From Olsenella sp. An188 (GTDB lineage: Bacteria > Actinomycetota > Coriobacteriia > Coriobacteriales > Atopobiaceae), in NCBI RefSeq assembly GCF_002160255.1, contig NZ_NFKF01000002.1, positions 310,001-374,000 on the forward strand: DNA of 64,000 nucleotides, given 5' to 3'. The position numbers and the translations under genes are program-made. The notes under the pieces are model-generated. The model saw nothing but the letters and a program-made list of their open reading frames with translations. It had not been told where the DNA came from and did not search any database. Positions 45,108-53,345 of this stretch are shown here, piece after piece (positions within the stretch are counted from its first letter, which is position 1; the number at the start of each line of letters is the position of its first letter).

Positions 45108-45235
45108 GTCGAGTGCGCGATATACGGGCATTTCCGTTTTGAGTTTACCGACACAAACTCAACGTTTCCGCAGTTGCTTTCAAAGGGCGTAGGTCTCAGG
45201 CCGGAGAGGTCATCCCGAATTTCGCGCACTCGACG
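45108..45235. mobile_element. 128-bp element with 14-bp perfect inverted ends
   Basis: CGTCGAGTGCGCGA (45108-45121) and its exact complement (45222-45235) bound a segment with an inner inverted repeat TGAGTTT-N8-AAACTCA (45141-45162). It lies 80 bp upstream of rnr in a 564-bp gap without genes. Size and structure fit a non-autonomous miniature element or a regulatory RNA leader. Confidence 0.6.
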
Positions 45236-45364
45236 GAAGGGTCCGAGAAGCTCGCACGGCGCTCAGGGTTGCTGCGAGCGCAAGTTTTTCTCGCCGCCGC
45301 CCCCTGCCTGTGTCAAACACCGCACTTTCAAGGGTCGGCAGTCCCGCAAAGACCCCGGCCCAAT

Positions 45365-45475
45365 GGTTGTCAGCGGTTTTTCCGGGGGCGGTCAAGTACT
45401 ACCGTGAAGGTGCCATTTCTCTACCAGCGCGTTCCCCGGCCTACTCGGGCGTGCCGGTAAAAACCACAGACAACC
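45365..45475. repeat. GGTTGTC/GACAACC-bounded element, copy 2
   Basis: It starts GGTTGTCAGCGGTTTTT and ends AAAAACCACAGACAACC. The inner part (AAGTACTACCGTGAAGGTGC, then CATTTC) matches 26897-26923. It lies 118 bases beyond the ftsX stop. Confidence 0.7.
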
Positions 45476-45537
45476 AGAAACCAAGGCCTCACGAGGGCCG
45501 CAGCGCCCCCGCCCCCCCTCCAAACACGGCGCAAAAA

Positions 45538-45571
45538 GGCCCCCGGACCGGGCAAAGCCGGGCCGGGGGCC
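45538..45571 (-). terminator. ftsX terminator
   Basis: On the minus strand GGCCCCCGGCCCGGC, TTT, GCCCGGTCCGGGGGCC and TTTTT make a strong Rho-independent terminator 22 bases after the ftsX stop. Confidence 0.85.
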
Positions 45572-45592
45572 AGACGGCGCGCTGGGCGGCAG

Positions 45593-46531
45593 CTACACCC
45601 TGAGGTAGCGCCTCATGGCGATCGCGGAGCCAAACAGGCCGATCACCACACCGATGACGAGCAGGGCGCCGAAGGTGGCGTAGAGCATCGTCGCCGGGAT
45701 GTCGAACGAGAGGAACGACAGGTTGCTCGCGAGTACCGGCATCACGGCCTGGACGCCGCCGGCGAGCGCGGCGATGGCGAGCACCGCCGCGATGAGGGCC
45801 TCGATGACGCCCTCCATGACGAAGGGCCCGCGGATGAAGCCGTTTGACGCGCCCACGAGACGCATGATCGCGATCTCGCGCCTCCGCGCGGTGATGGCGA
45901 GGCGGATCGTGTTGTTGATAAACACGAAGGCCACGAACGTCAGCAGCGCGACGAGGATGACGGCCGCGACGCGGATGTAGTTGGTGAACTCGAGCAGGCG
46001 CTCGACCGTGCCCTGGCCGTAGAGCACGTCCTCGGACGCGCTCGACTCCGGGTCGTCCATGCCGTCGCGGACCTGAGCGAAGGTGTCATCGCTCGCGATG
46101 CGCTCGGCGGTGGCCTGGACCTGCTGGGCGTCGGTCAGGCGGATAACGAGCGAGGCCGGAAGCGGGTTCTCGCCGTCGAGGGCCGCCACCGCATCGCTCG
46201 CGTTGCGGTTGGACATGGAGGTGCGGTACTCCTCGAGCGCCTCCTCCTTGGACTTGTACGTCACGGACTCGACGCTGTCCCAGCTCTCGACCTCCTGCTG
46301 GAAGGCCTCGATGGTCGCCTGGTCGGCGTTGTCCGAGATGAAGGCCTGGATGGTGAGGCTGTCCTCGACACCGCCGAGCATGCTGTTGATCATGACCGAG
46401 CCCAGGATGAACAGGCCGATGATGAAGAGGGACAGGAAAATCGTGACGACGGCGCCGAGCACCGTGGTCCAGTTGCGACGGAAGTGGTGGCCCGTCTCGC
46501 GCAGGGAGTATCCGATGTTAGAGGGCGCCAT
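45593..46531 (-). CDS. ftsX: Cell division protein FtsX
   Basis: FtsX is the inner-membrane partner of FtsE that activates peptidoglycan hydrolases at the septum. The 312-residue protein has a short cytoplasmic start with SLRETGHHFRRN, a first span (about 25-50), an extracellular domain (about 55-190), and three C-terminal spans. RREIAIMRLVGASNGFIRGPF, the conserved coupling region, lies between spans. It overlaps ftsE by 14 bases and ends at a strong terminator. Confidence 0.95.
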   Translation of the reverse strand: MAPSNIGYSLRETGHHFRRNWTTVLGAVVTIFLSLFIIGLFILGSVMINSMLGGVEDSLTIQAFISDNADQATIEAFQQEVESWDSVESVTYKSKEEALEEYRTSMSNRNASDAVAALDGENPLPASLVIRLTDAQQVQATAERIASDDTFAQVRDGMDDPESSASEDVLYGQGTVERLLEFTNYIRVAAVILVALLTFVAFVFINNTIRLAITARRREIAIMRLVGASNGFIRGPFVMEGVIEALIAAVLAIAALAGGVQAVMPVLASNLSFLSFDIPATMLYATFGALLVIGVVIGLFGSAIAMRRYLRV

Positions 46532-47540
46532 AGTAGCCGTAGCCTCCCCTCTCCTGGTCGCGGACCACGTGGCCCGCCTCGAGCGCGATGACGCGCTTGC
46601 GCATGGAGTCGACCATCTCGCGGTCGTGTGTGGCCATGACGACGGTGGTCCCCGCGCGGTTGATCATGTCGAGCAGCTTCATGATGCCGAGCGAGATCGC
46701 CGGGTCGAGGTTGCCGGTGGGCTCGTCGCAGACGAGCAGCGGCGGGCGGTTGACCATCGCGCGCGCCACGGAGACGCGCTGCTGCTCGCCGCCGGAGAGC
46801 TGGTCGGGGAAGTGCTTCATCTTCTCGGCGAGGCCCACGAGGCGAAGCACCTCCGGGACCTGCGCCTTGATGACGGAGCGCGGCTTGCCGATGCACTCGA
46901 GGGCAAAGGCGACGTTCTCGTAGACCGTCTTGTCCGGCAGGAGCTTGAAGTCCTGGTAGACGGTGCCGATCTGGCGACGCAGGTACGGGACCTTCTTGTT
47001 GCGCATGCGCGTGAGGTCCTGCCCGGCCACGATGACCTGGCCGGAGCTGGCCTTGAGCTCGCGCGTGATGAGGCGCAGCAGCGACGACTTGCCGGAGCCC
47101 GAGTGACCAACCACGAAGACGAACTCGCCGGGGTAGATGTCGAGGCTCACGTTGTCGAGCGCGGGCTTGTTGGGCTGGGCCGGGTAGATGAGTGTGACGT
47201 TTTTGAACGACACGGTGGGGGTGCCGGTGCGCGGGACCGAGGGGGCGCTGTCGTCGCCCGCAAGCGACGAGTAGACGCTCTCGGCCACCGGACGCTCGGC
47301 CGGGTCCGCAGGCTCGGCCGCGGTGACGACGTGGACCGCCTCGACCGTCTCGACCGCGACCTCGGGGGCGGGCGCCTCCTCGGCGATCACCCCGCTCGTT
47401 GCGGCGTTGGCGGCGAGAAAGGCGCCGGTGTCGTCAGGCGACAGGACCTCTACCTGCGGAGCCGTCTCGGGCCTGACCGCCTCGTCGAGCGGCGTGCCCT
47501 CGGACCCCTGTCGCTCAGTGCTGCGAAAGTGACTGGCCAC
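46518..47540 (-). CDS. ftsE: Cell division ATP-binding protein FtsE with long N-terminal extension
   Basis: FtsE is the ABC ATPase of FtsEX. The ABC domain occupies about 115-340: VSFKNVTLIYPAQPNKPALD, Walker A GHSGSGKSS, VYQDFKLLPDKTVYENVAF (typical of FtsE), signature LSGGEQQRVSVARA, and Walker B LLVCDEPTGNLDP. FtsE is normally about 220-230 residues. Here some 110 Ala/Glu/Val-rich residues precede it (SPDDTGAFLAANAATSGVIA and more). GTG 47540 was chosen because AAGGAG lies five bases upstream; ATG 47564 lacks a ribosome site. Confidence 0.93.
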   Translation of the reverse strand: MASHFRSTERQGSEGTPLDEAVRPETAPQVEVLSPDDTGAFLAANAATSGVIAEEAPAPEVAVETVEAVHVVTAAEPADPAERPVAESVYSSLAGDDSAPSVPRTGTPTVSFKNVTLIYPAQPNKPALDNVSLDIYPGEFVFVVGHSGSGKSSLLRLITRELKASSGQVIVAGQDLTRMRNKKVPYLRRQIGTVYQDFKLLPDKTVYENVAFALECIGKPRSVIKAQVPEVLRLVGLAEKMKHFPDQLSGGEQQRVSVARAMVNRPPLLVCDEPTGNLDPAISLGIMKLLDMINRAGTTVVMATHDREMVDSMRKRVIALEAGHVVRDQERGGYGYYGAL

Positions 47541-47644
47541 AGAAGCTCCTTTTCCTTGTCTCATAACGGACAAATACGCACATAGTCTAGCAAACGCCCA
47601 GCTTTCAGCACCGACCGCGAGCCCCGTCCACACAAAAGCAAAGA

Positions 47645-47672
47645 CCTCCCCACTTCCACGTGGGGAGGCCAG
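47645..47672 (-). terminator. Terminator of the PTS/aldolase/transketolase operon
   Basis: On the minus strand CCTCCCCA, CGTGGAAG and TGGGGAGG form the hairpin, followed by TCTTTGCTTTTG, about 60 bases past the transketolase stop. It closes the 11-gene operon. Confidence 0.7.
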
Positions 47673-47728
47673 GTATAAGACGAGCAACGTATTCACCAGG
47701 CGAGAAGAACCTCCCGCCGCGGCGCGGC

Positions 47729-48670
47729 CTAGCGGACGAACTCCTCCACCTCGCGCGCGATGCCCTCGGCGTCGAGGCCAAACTCGTGCAGCAGGTCGAC
47801 CGCGGGGCCGGAGTGCCCGTAGGTGTCCTGCACGCCCACCTTGCGCACGGGCACCGGGCAGCGCTCGGCGAGCACGTCGCAGACGGCGCTGCCGAGGCCG
47901 CCGATCACGGAGTGCTCCTCGCAGGTGACCACGCGGCCGGTCTTCTCGGCGCTTGCCACGATGAGGTCCGCGTCGATCGGCTTGATCGTGTGCATGTCGA
48001 TGACCTCGGCGGAGATGCCCTTCTCGGCCAGCGCCTCCGCGGCCTCGAGGGCGGCCTGGACCATGAGGCCGCACGCCACGATGGTGACGTCGGTGCCCTC
48101 GCGCATGACGATGCCCTTGCCCACCTCAAACTCAAACGTGTCCGGGTCATTGACCACCGGCACGGCAAGGCGCCCGAAGCGCATGTAGACCGGGCCGTCC
48201 AGCTCGTAGGCGGCGCGCACGGCAGCCTTGGCCTCGGTGTCGTCGCACGGGACGATGACGGTCATGCCGGGGATGGTGCGCATGAGGGCGATGTCCTCGT
48301 TGCACTGGTGGGTGGCGCCGTCCTCGCCCACGGAGATGCCGGCGTGCGTGGCGCCGATCTTCACGTTGAGGTGCGGGTAGCCGATGGAGTTGCGCACCTG
48401 CTCGAACGCGCGGCCCGCCGCGAACATCGCAAAGGTGCTCGCAAACGCCTTGCGGCCCGTGGTGGCAACGCCGGCGGCCAGGCCCATCATGTTGCCCTCG
48501 GCGATGCCCGCGTCGAAGAAGCGCTCCGGGTAGGCCTTCTTGAACGTGGCGGTGTGCGTCGCCGCCGCGAGGTCGGCGTCAAAGACCACGAAGTCGTCGT
48601 GCTCGGCGCCGAGCTCCACGAGCGCCTCGCCGTAGCTCGCACGCGTGGCGACCTTCTTCACGTCTGCCAT
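47729..48670 (-). CDS. Transketolase, C-terminal subunit
   Basis: This 313-residue subunit carries the pyrimidine-binding and C-terminal domains of a split transketolase. Marks: TRASYGEALVELG, ERFFDAGIAEGNMMGLAAG with the catalytic Glu, GATHAGISVGEDGATHQCNE, and the C-terminal segment EEHSVIGGLGSAVCDVLAE. It acts as a dimer with the product of the previous gene, four bases upstream, to move two-carbon units between sugar phosphates. It is the last gene of the operon. Confidence 0.94.
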   Translation of the reverse strand: MADVKKVATRASYGEALVELGAEHDDFVVFDADLAAATHTATFKKAYPERFFDAGIAEGNMMGLAAGVATTGRKAFASTFAMFAAGRAFEQVRNSIGYPHLNVKIGATHAGISVGEDGATHQCNEDIALMRTIPGMTVIVPCDDTEAKAAVRAAYELDGPVYMRFGRLAVPVVNDPDTFEFEVGKGIVMREGTDVTIVACGLMVQAALEAAEALAEKGISAEVIDMHTIKPIDADLIVASAEKTGRVVTCEEHSVIGGLGSAVCDVLAERCPVPVRKVGVQDTYGHSGPAVDLLHEFGLDAEGIAREVEEFVR

Positions 48671-48673
48671 TGC

Positions 48674-49495
48674 TTACGCCTCCTTAGAAAGCTCGGCCAT
48701 CGCCTCGGCAAACTGCTCGTCGTTGGGGGCCTTGCCGTGCCAGCCGACCTGGTTCTCCATGAACGAGACGCCCTTGCCCTTGACCGTCTCGGCCACGATG
48801 GCGACGGGCGCGCCCTTGACCTCGCGGGCGGCCTCGAACGCGGCGCGGACCTGCGCCATGTCGTTGCCGTCGGCGAGCTCGATGACGTGGAACTTGAAGG
48901 CGCGGAACTTGTCCGCGATGGGCATCGCGGAGTTGACCTCCTCGATCGTGCCGTCAATCTGCAGGCCGTTGTGGTCCACGATCACCACGAGGTTGTCCAG
49001 GGCGTGGTTGCCCGCGAACATCGCGGCCTCCCAGACCTGCCCCTCCTCGATCTCACCGTCGCCGAGCAGGCAGTAGGTGCGGTACGAGTCCCCCCAGTGC
49101 TTGGCGGCGAGCGCCATGCCAACGGCGGCCGAGACGCCCTGTCCGAGCGAGCCGGTCGTCATGTCCACGCCGGGGGTGTCGTTCATGTTGGGGTGGCCCT
49201 GCAGGTGGCTGCCGATGTGGCGCAGGGTCTCGAGGTCCTCCTTGGGGAAGTAGCCGCGCTCGGCGAGCGTGGAGTACAGGCCCGGCGCCGCGTGGCCCTT
49301 GGAGAGGACGAAGCGGTCGCGGTCGGCCTTGTTCGGGTCGGCCGGGTCGACGTTCATCTCCTCGAAGTAGAGGTAGGTGAGGATGTCCGCGGCAGAGAGC
49401 GAGCCGCCCGGGTGGCCCGACTTGGCGGCGTGCGTCGCCACGAGCACCCCCTTGCGCACCTCGTTGGCAACCCTCTCGAGCTGTTCGTCGGTCAT
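48674..49495 (-). CDS. Transketolase, N-terminal subunit
   Basis: The 273-residue thiamine-diphosphate-binding half of the split transketolase has KSGHPGGSLSAADILTYLYF, DRFVLSKGHAAPGLYSTLAE, GSLGQGVSAAVGMALA and the cofactor motif GDGEIEEGQVWEAAMFAGNH to HNGLQIDG. The ATG follows a GGGAGG-type site. It continues the pathway of the operon by rearranging the pentose phosphates produced upstream. Confidence 0.94.
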   Translation of the reverse strand: MTDEQLERVANEVRKGVLVATHAAKSGHPGGSLSAADILTYLYFEEMNVDPADPNKADRDRFVLSKGHAAPGLYSTLAERGYFPKEDLETLRHIGSHLQGHPNMNDTPGVDMTTGSLGQGVSAAVGMALAAKHWGDSYRTYCLLGDGEIEEGQVWEAAMFAGNHALDNLVVIVDHNGLQIDGTIEEVNSAMPIADKFRAFKFHVIELADGNDMAQVRAAFEAAREVKGAPVAIVAETVKGKGVSFMENQVGWHGKAPNDEQFAEAMAELSKEA

Positions 49496-49564
49496 GGTGC
49501 CTCCCTTTCTAAAGACGTGCGGCGGGACCTGAGGCCCCGCCGCTCCGGTGTTTGCTGCCCTTCC

Positions 49565-50248
49565 CTACTGGGCGGCGACGACCTTGGCCCAGTCAGCGTC
49601 GAAGCTGGCCATGCCCTGGTCGGTCAGCGGGTGCTTGAGGCACTTCTTGAGCGCGCCGAAGGGCACGGTGGCAATGTCGGCACCCATGAGGGCGGCCTGC
49701 GTCACGTGGTTGGGCGTGCGCACGGAGGCCGTGATGATCTCGCAGACGTTGTCCACGTTCTTGCCGGTCCAGTCGTAGTTGCCGATGGCGGTCACGACGT
49801 TAGCGAGCTCGGAGATGCCGTCCTCGCCGATGTCGTCGAAGCGGCCCACGAACGGGCTCACGTAGCGGGCGCCGGCGTTGGCGGCGAGAAGTGCCTGCGG
49901 GGCCGAGAAGATCAGCGTCATGTTGATGCGGACGCCCTCGGCGGCGAGCGTGTGCGTGGCGGCCAGGGACTCGGCGCAGATCGGCAGCTTCACCACGATG
50001 TTGGGGGCCAGGCTCGCCAGGTGGCGGCCCTCCTCGATCATGCCCTCGGTGGTCTTGGCCTGGGACTCGGCGGACACGGGCAGGTCACCGCACATCTCGG
50101 CGATCTTGACCATGTGGTCCTCGAAGTCCGCGAGCTTGCCGCCCGTGCGCGCGTACAGCGACGGGTTGGTGGTGACGCCGGCCAGGCATCCCCAGGACAG
50201 GGCCTCCTTGATCTCGTCAAGATCGGCGGTGTCGATGAAGAACTTCAT
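49565..50248 (-). CDS. Transaldolase / fructose-6-phosphate aldolase (TalC/FSA type)
   Basis: The 227-residue barrel enzyme starts MKFFIDTADLDEIKEAL. It has GVTTNPSLYARTG, NIVVKLPICAESLAA with the Schiff-base lysine, NMTLIFSAPQALLAANAGA and YVSPFVGRFDD. The short length is typical of TalC/FSA proteins rather than TalA/B. AGGGGGAG precedes ATG 50248; the open frame to 50611 is an extension. It works with the split transketolase in pentose-phosphate exchange. Confidence 0.93.
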   Translation of the reverse strand: MKFFIDTADLDEIKEALSWGCLAGVTTNPSLYARTGGKLADFEDHMVKIAEMCGDLPVSAESQAKTTEGMIEEGRHLASLAPNIVVKLPICAESLAATHTLAAEGVRINMTLIFSAPQALLAANAGARYVSPFVGRFDDIGEDGISELANVVTAIGNYDWTGKNVDNVCEIITASVRTPNHVTQAALMGADIATVPFGALKKCLKHPLTDQGMASFDADWAKVVAAQ

Positions 50249-50370
50249 GATCTCCCCCTTCTTTGTCAGAGCTGACGTCTCTAAGTTACACGCGCGGCCC
50301 CCCGACTTCCGCCGAGAGGCCGCGAACGGTCGCATTTCACAGGGCGAACAAAGACCAGTTGACAGCCCTC

Positions 50371-51012
50371 TTACATCCCCGCGCGCGTCTCGTCGATGAT
50401 GCGGCGCACCTCGGCGGCGTTCTTGGCGATGTCGTCGGCGCTGCCCTTGGTGAGCAGGCTCCCCATGCCGCAGCACTCGATGCCGGTCTTCACCCAGTCG
50501 GCGAGGTTGTCCAGGTTGATGCCGCCGGAGGCCATGAGCGGCATCCAGGGCGTCGGGGTCTTGAACAGGCCCACGAGCTGCTTGCCGTAGGTGTTGGAGA
50601 TCGGGAAGCACTTGATGTAGGCCGCGCCGATCTCGAGGGCGTGGTTGGCCTCGGTCATGGTGGTGCAGCCCGGGGCATACGGAATCTGGTAGAGGTTGCA
50701 GATGCGCGCGACCTCGTCGGAGAGCATGTTGGCCACGATGAACTCCGCGCCGCTCATGATGGCCAGACGCGCCGTCGTGGCCTCCATGACGGTGCCGGCG
50801 CCCACGATCATGTCGTCGCCAAAGCGCTCCTTGATGCCGGAGATGACCTCGCCGGCGTTGGGCAGGGTGTAGCTGATCTCCATCGCGCGCACGCCGCCCT
50901 TGAGCAGGCCCTCGGCGATCTCGCAGCCACGCTCCACGGTGGGGACGCGCACCACGGCAAACGCGCAGGTGTCATAGAGCGCCTTGGTCACGGTGGCCTT
51001 CTGAAGAATCAT
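50371..51012 (-). CDS. KDPG/KHG aldolase family protein
   Basis: This 213-residue class I aldolase of the Eda family cleaves 2-keto-3-deoxy acids to pyruvate and an aldehyde. Marks: FAVVRVPTVERGCEIAEGLL, AMEISYTLPNAGEVI, VGAGTVMEATTARLAI with the catalytic Glu near EISYT, and the Schiff-base lysine in AYIKCFPISN. MPLMASGGINLDNLADWVK is the phosphate site. AAAGGAG precedes ATG 51012. It is followed by the transaldolase. The substrate is unknown; the other aldolases of the operon suggest a multi-step sugar-acid route. Confidence 0.9.
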   Translation of the reverse strand: MILQKATVTKALYDTCAFAVVRVPTVERGCEIAEGLLKGGVRAMEISYTLPNAGEVISGIKERFGDDMIVGAGTVMEATTARLAIMSGAEFIVANMLSDEVARICNLYQIPYAPGCTTMTEANHALEIGAAYIKCFPISNTYGKQLVGLFKTPTPWMPLMASGGINLDNLADWVKTGIECCGMGSLLTKGSADDIAKNAAEVRRIIDETRAGM

Positions 51013-51055
51013 GGGATGCTCCTTTCGCATCGACTTTGCCTGGCGAGAAGAACCC

Positions 51056-51952
51056 CTACCTGTGGGAGATGCCGTAGTGGTCCAGCATCGCGACGGCCTT
51101 CTCGTCCACGCCCTCGGCGACCTCGGTGACCGGGAAGCGCGCCGGGCCGACCTCGTAGCCGGCCAGCTCGAGCGAGCGCTTGAGGGTCTGCGGCGTGGAG
51201 CCGAGGTGCAGGACGTCGCGGATGGGCTCGATCTCGGCCTGGAGGCGGGCGGCCTCCTCCCCGTCGCCCGCCTCGAGAGCCTTCCACAGGTTGACGACGA
51301 CCTCGGTGATGAGGTTCGCCGTGCCGGCCACCGCGCCGGACGCACCGAGCGCGTGGGCCTCGGAGATCTTGCCGTCGGAGCCGACGAGGACGTCGACGTC
51401 CTTGCCGGCCGCGGCCTCGATGTAGGCCTTGAGGTTGTCCATGTTGCCCGAGGAGTCCTTGACTCCCTTGACGTTGTCGATCTGAGCGACCTCGGCCACG
51501 ACCTCGGGGGAGATGTTCTTGCCCGTGGCCTTGGGGATGTTGTAGAGCATGACCGGGATCTTGACGCTCTCGGCCACCATGCGGAAGTAGGTGGCCACCT
51601 GCACGTCGGAGATGCCGAGGAAGTACGGGTTGATCACGGAGAGCGCGTCGGCACCGATGGCCTCGGCGCGCTTCGACATCTCGCACGCCTCGCGCGTGGA
51701 GCAGGCGCCCGTGCCCACGTACACCGGCACGCGGCCCGCGACCTTCTCGATCACGAACTTGGAGAACTCGATCTTCTCGTCCGGGGTGCAGACGTGGAAC
51801 TCGCCGTTGGAGCCAAAGGTGAAGATGCCCGAGGCGCCGCCCGCGATGAGCTTCTCGACGAGCTTCTCGCCCGCCTCGTAGTTGATGGTCTGGGCGTCGT
51901 CGCGGTTGAACGGGGTGACCATGGGGACGATGATGCCCTGGAACTTGGACAT
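51056..51952 (-). CDS. DapA-family class I aldolase/lyase
   Basis: The 298-residue protein belongs to the dihydrodipicolinate synthase/N-acetylneuraminate lyase superfamily. Motifs: GIIVPMVTPFNRDD, FTFGSNGEFHVCTPDEK (usually GTTGE; here GSNGE), VYVGTGACSTREA, the Tyr in PVMLYNIPKATGK, the Schiff-base lysine in GVKDSSGNMDNL, and VGSDGKI. The operon and the absence of lysine genes nearby point to a sugar-acid aldolase rather than DapA. AAAGGA precedes ATG 51952. Confidence 0.88.
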   Translation of the reverse strand: MSKFQGIIVPMVTPFNRDDAQTINYEAGEKLVEKLIAGGASGIFTFGSNGEFHVCTPDEKIEFSKFVIEKVAGRVPVYVGTGACSTREACEMSKRAEAIGADALSVINPYFLGISDVQVATYFRMVAESVKIPVMLYNIPKATGKNISPEVVAEVAQIDNVKGVKDSSGNMDNLKAYIEAAAGKDVDVLVGSDGKISEAHALGASGAVAGTANLITEVVVNLWKALEAGDGEEAARLQAEIEPIRDVLHLGSTPQTLKRSLELAGYEVGPARFPVTEVAEGVDEKAVAMLDHYGISHR

Positions 51953-51981
51953 GTGCGTTTCCTTTCCTCGTGGCGACGCTT

Positions 51982-52590
51982 CTACTTGCCCTCGCGGATC
52001 GAGGCGCCGAGCGCCCCGCCCGGGTGCCACTTGACGTACTGGGTGGGCTCGAGGCCGTAGTCGTTCTGCAGCAGGATCGAGAGGCACTGGAGCTCCAGGA
52101 TCTCGGCGAGGATGGAGGCGCGCGGCGGCTTGTTCATGGAGTCGCCCTCCTGGTCCACGCCAGCGATGAGCGCGACCTCGGCCTCCTTGGCCAGCCAGCT
52201 CTCGGGGTTGCCCGTGAGCGCGATGATGTGCACGCCCACGCCCTTGAGGCAGGTGACGGTGCTCTTGAGCTCGCTCGTCTCGCCGGAGTTGGAGATGGCG
52301 ATCACCACGTCGCCGGGCTTGGTCTGGCCGGCGGAGCCGTGCACGCACTCGGTGCCGTGAAGCTCGTAGGTGGGGGTGCCGGTGGACGAGAAGAGCGACG
52401 CGGCGTAGCCGGAGACGTGACCCGGCTTGCCGATGCCCGTCACGTGCAGGCGGCCGCCGGCGGCCTCGCTCTGCTGAATGAGCCTCTTGGCCGCGGAGAG
52501 CGCCTCGAAGTCGATGCCCGCGACGTACTTGTCGAGGGAGCCCCTCACGATGTCGAGAAACTCGACGACCTGCTCCTTGTCGGTTGCCAT
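51982..52590 (-). CDS. SIS-domain sugar-phosphate isomerase (KpsF/GutQ-like)
   Basis: This 202-residue cytoplasmic protein has one SIS domain: RLHVTGIGKPGHVSGYAASL, HGTECVHGSAGQTKPGDVVI with ISNSGETSEL, and ALTGNPESWLA. The end WHPGGALGASI matches arabinose-5-phosphate isomerases (KdsD/KpsF/GutQ). CBS domains found in many of those are absent. It probably interconverts a keto- and aldo-sugar phosphate made after PTS uptake. Confidence 0.88.
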   Translation of the reverse strand: MATDKEQVVEFLDIVRGSLDKYVAGIDFEALSAAKRLIQQSEAAGGRLHVTGIGKPGHVSGYAASLFSSTGTPTYELHGTECVHGSAGQTKPGDVVIAISNSGETSELKSTVTCLKGVGVHIIALTGNPESWLAKEAEVALIAGVDQEGDSMNKPPRASILAEILELQCLSILLQNDYGLEPTQYVKWHPGGALGASIREGK

Positions 52591-52636
52591 TGATCCTCCT
52601 TACCTAGAAGGCCCCGCGGGGCCCGCTTCCAAATGA

Positions 52637-53326
52637 CTACTTCTTGGCCTGCTTCACGTGGTGCGCGCGCAGGATCCCCAGGATCTGCTCCTCCAGGGCG
52701 TCGAGCGTGCCCGCCATGAAGGGGCGGTTGATGTCAACGAAGTGAAAGCCCGAGGGGTGGGCGACCCAGTCACCGGAGAGCAGCAGCCTGAGCGCGCTGC
52801 CCTGGCGGATGAGCTTGTACGCCTTGACGCCCCCGTAGGGCACCGAGAGGGCTCGCTTGGCGTCCGTGCTCACGTAGATGCGCACACCGCGCTCGCAGAG
52901 GTCGACGACCCCCACGTGGCGCGCGAACTTGCCCAGGCGGCGACCCATCGCCTTTGACGAGAACCACGCCACCGGAAGGCCCACCACGACCAGCGTCAGG
53001 TACGCCACGTTCTGCGCGATCTGCGTGGCTCCGATGCCGCCCAGCACGAGGAACAGGCCGAAGAACGCGAGCAGCAGGTAGGCGATGCCCTGCACCAGCA
53101 GGCGCGTGCGGTCCTCCTCCACGGCGAGAAGAACCTCGCCCAGGGAGTCCCCCGCCCCCTCGCGGGCGGCCGCCTCCTTCTCCTCGGGCTTCTCGCCCTC
53201 CCCCATCGATATTCCGACGAAGTCCCCGAGGTCCTCGCGGGCCACCTTCTGGGCCGGCGTGAGGGTCTGCTCGGCCGCGTTGGGACGCTTCTTCTCGGTA
53301 CCGCTCTTTTTCCTGTTCTTGGACAT
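52637..53326 (-). CDS. Membrane protein of unknown function inside the PTS operon
   Basis: The 229-residue protein has a charged N-terminus (about 1-70; KNRKKSGTEKKRPNA), two membrane spans (about 78-130; GIAYLLLAFFGLFLVLGG and VAYLTLVVVGLPVAWFSS) and a C-terminal soluble domain. The latter (GVRIYVSTDAKRALSVPYGG, then VKAYKLIRQ, LLLSGDWV) looks like a small PH-like beta domain. I do not recognise the family. GGAGAAGAA precedes ATG 53326. Its placement among metabolic genes, 19 bases after the HpcH-type aldolase, is odd. A GGCGAGAAGAACC motif is embedded at 53124-53135. Confidence 0.75.
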   Translation of the reverse strand: MSKNRKKSGTEKKRPNAAEQTLTPAQKVAREDLGDFVGISMGEGEKPEEKEAAAREGAGDSLGEVLLAVEEDRTRLLVQGIAYLLLAFFGLFLVLGGIGATQIAQNVAYLTLVVVGLPVAWFSSKAMGRRLGKFARHVGVVDLCERGVRIYVSTDAKRALSVPYGGVKAYKLIRQGSALRLLLSGDWVAHPSGFHFVDINRPFMAGTLDALEEQILGILRAHHVKQAKK

Positions 53327-53345
53327 TTCTTCTCCGGGTCGGGCC

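Noticed and set aside
51056-51952. Annotation as true dihydrodipicolinate synthase (dapA).
   Set aside because: The GTTGE motif is altered to GSNGE and the gene lies in a sugar PTS operon, so only family-level assignment is safe.
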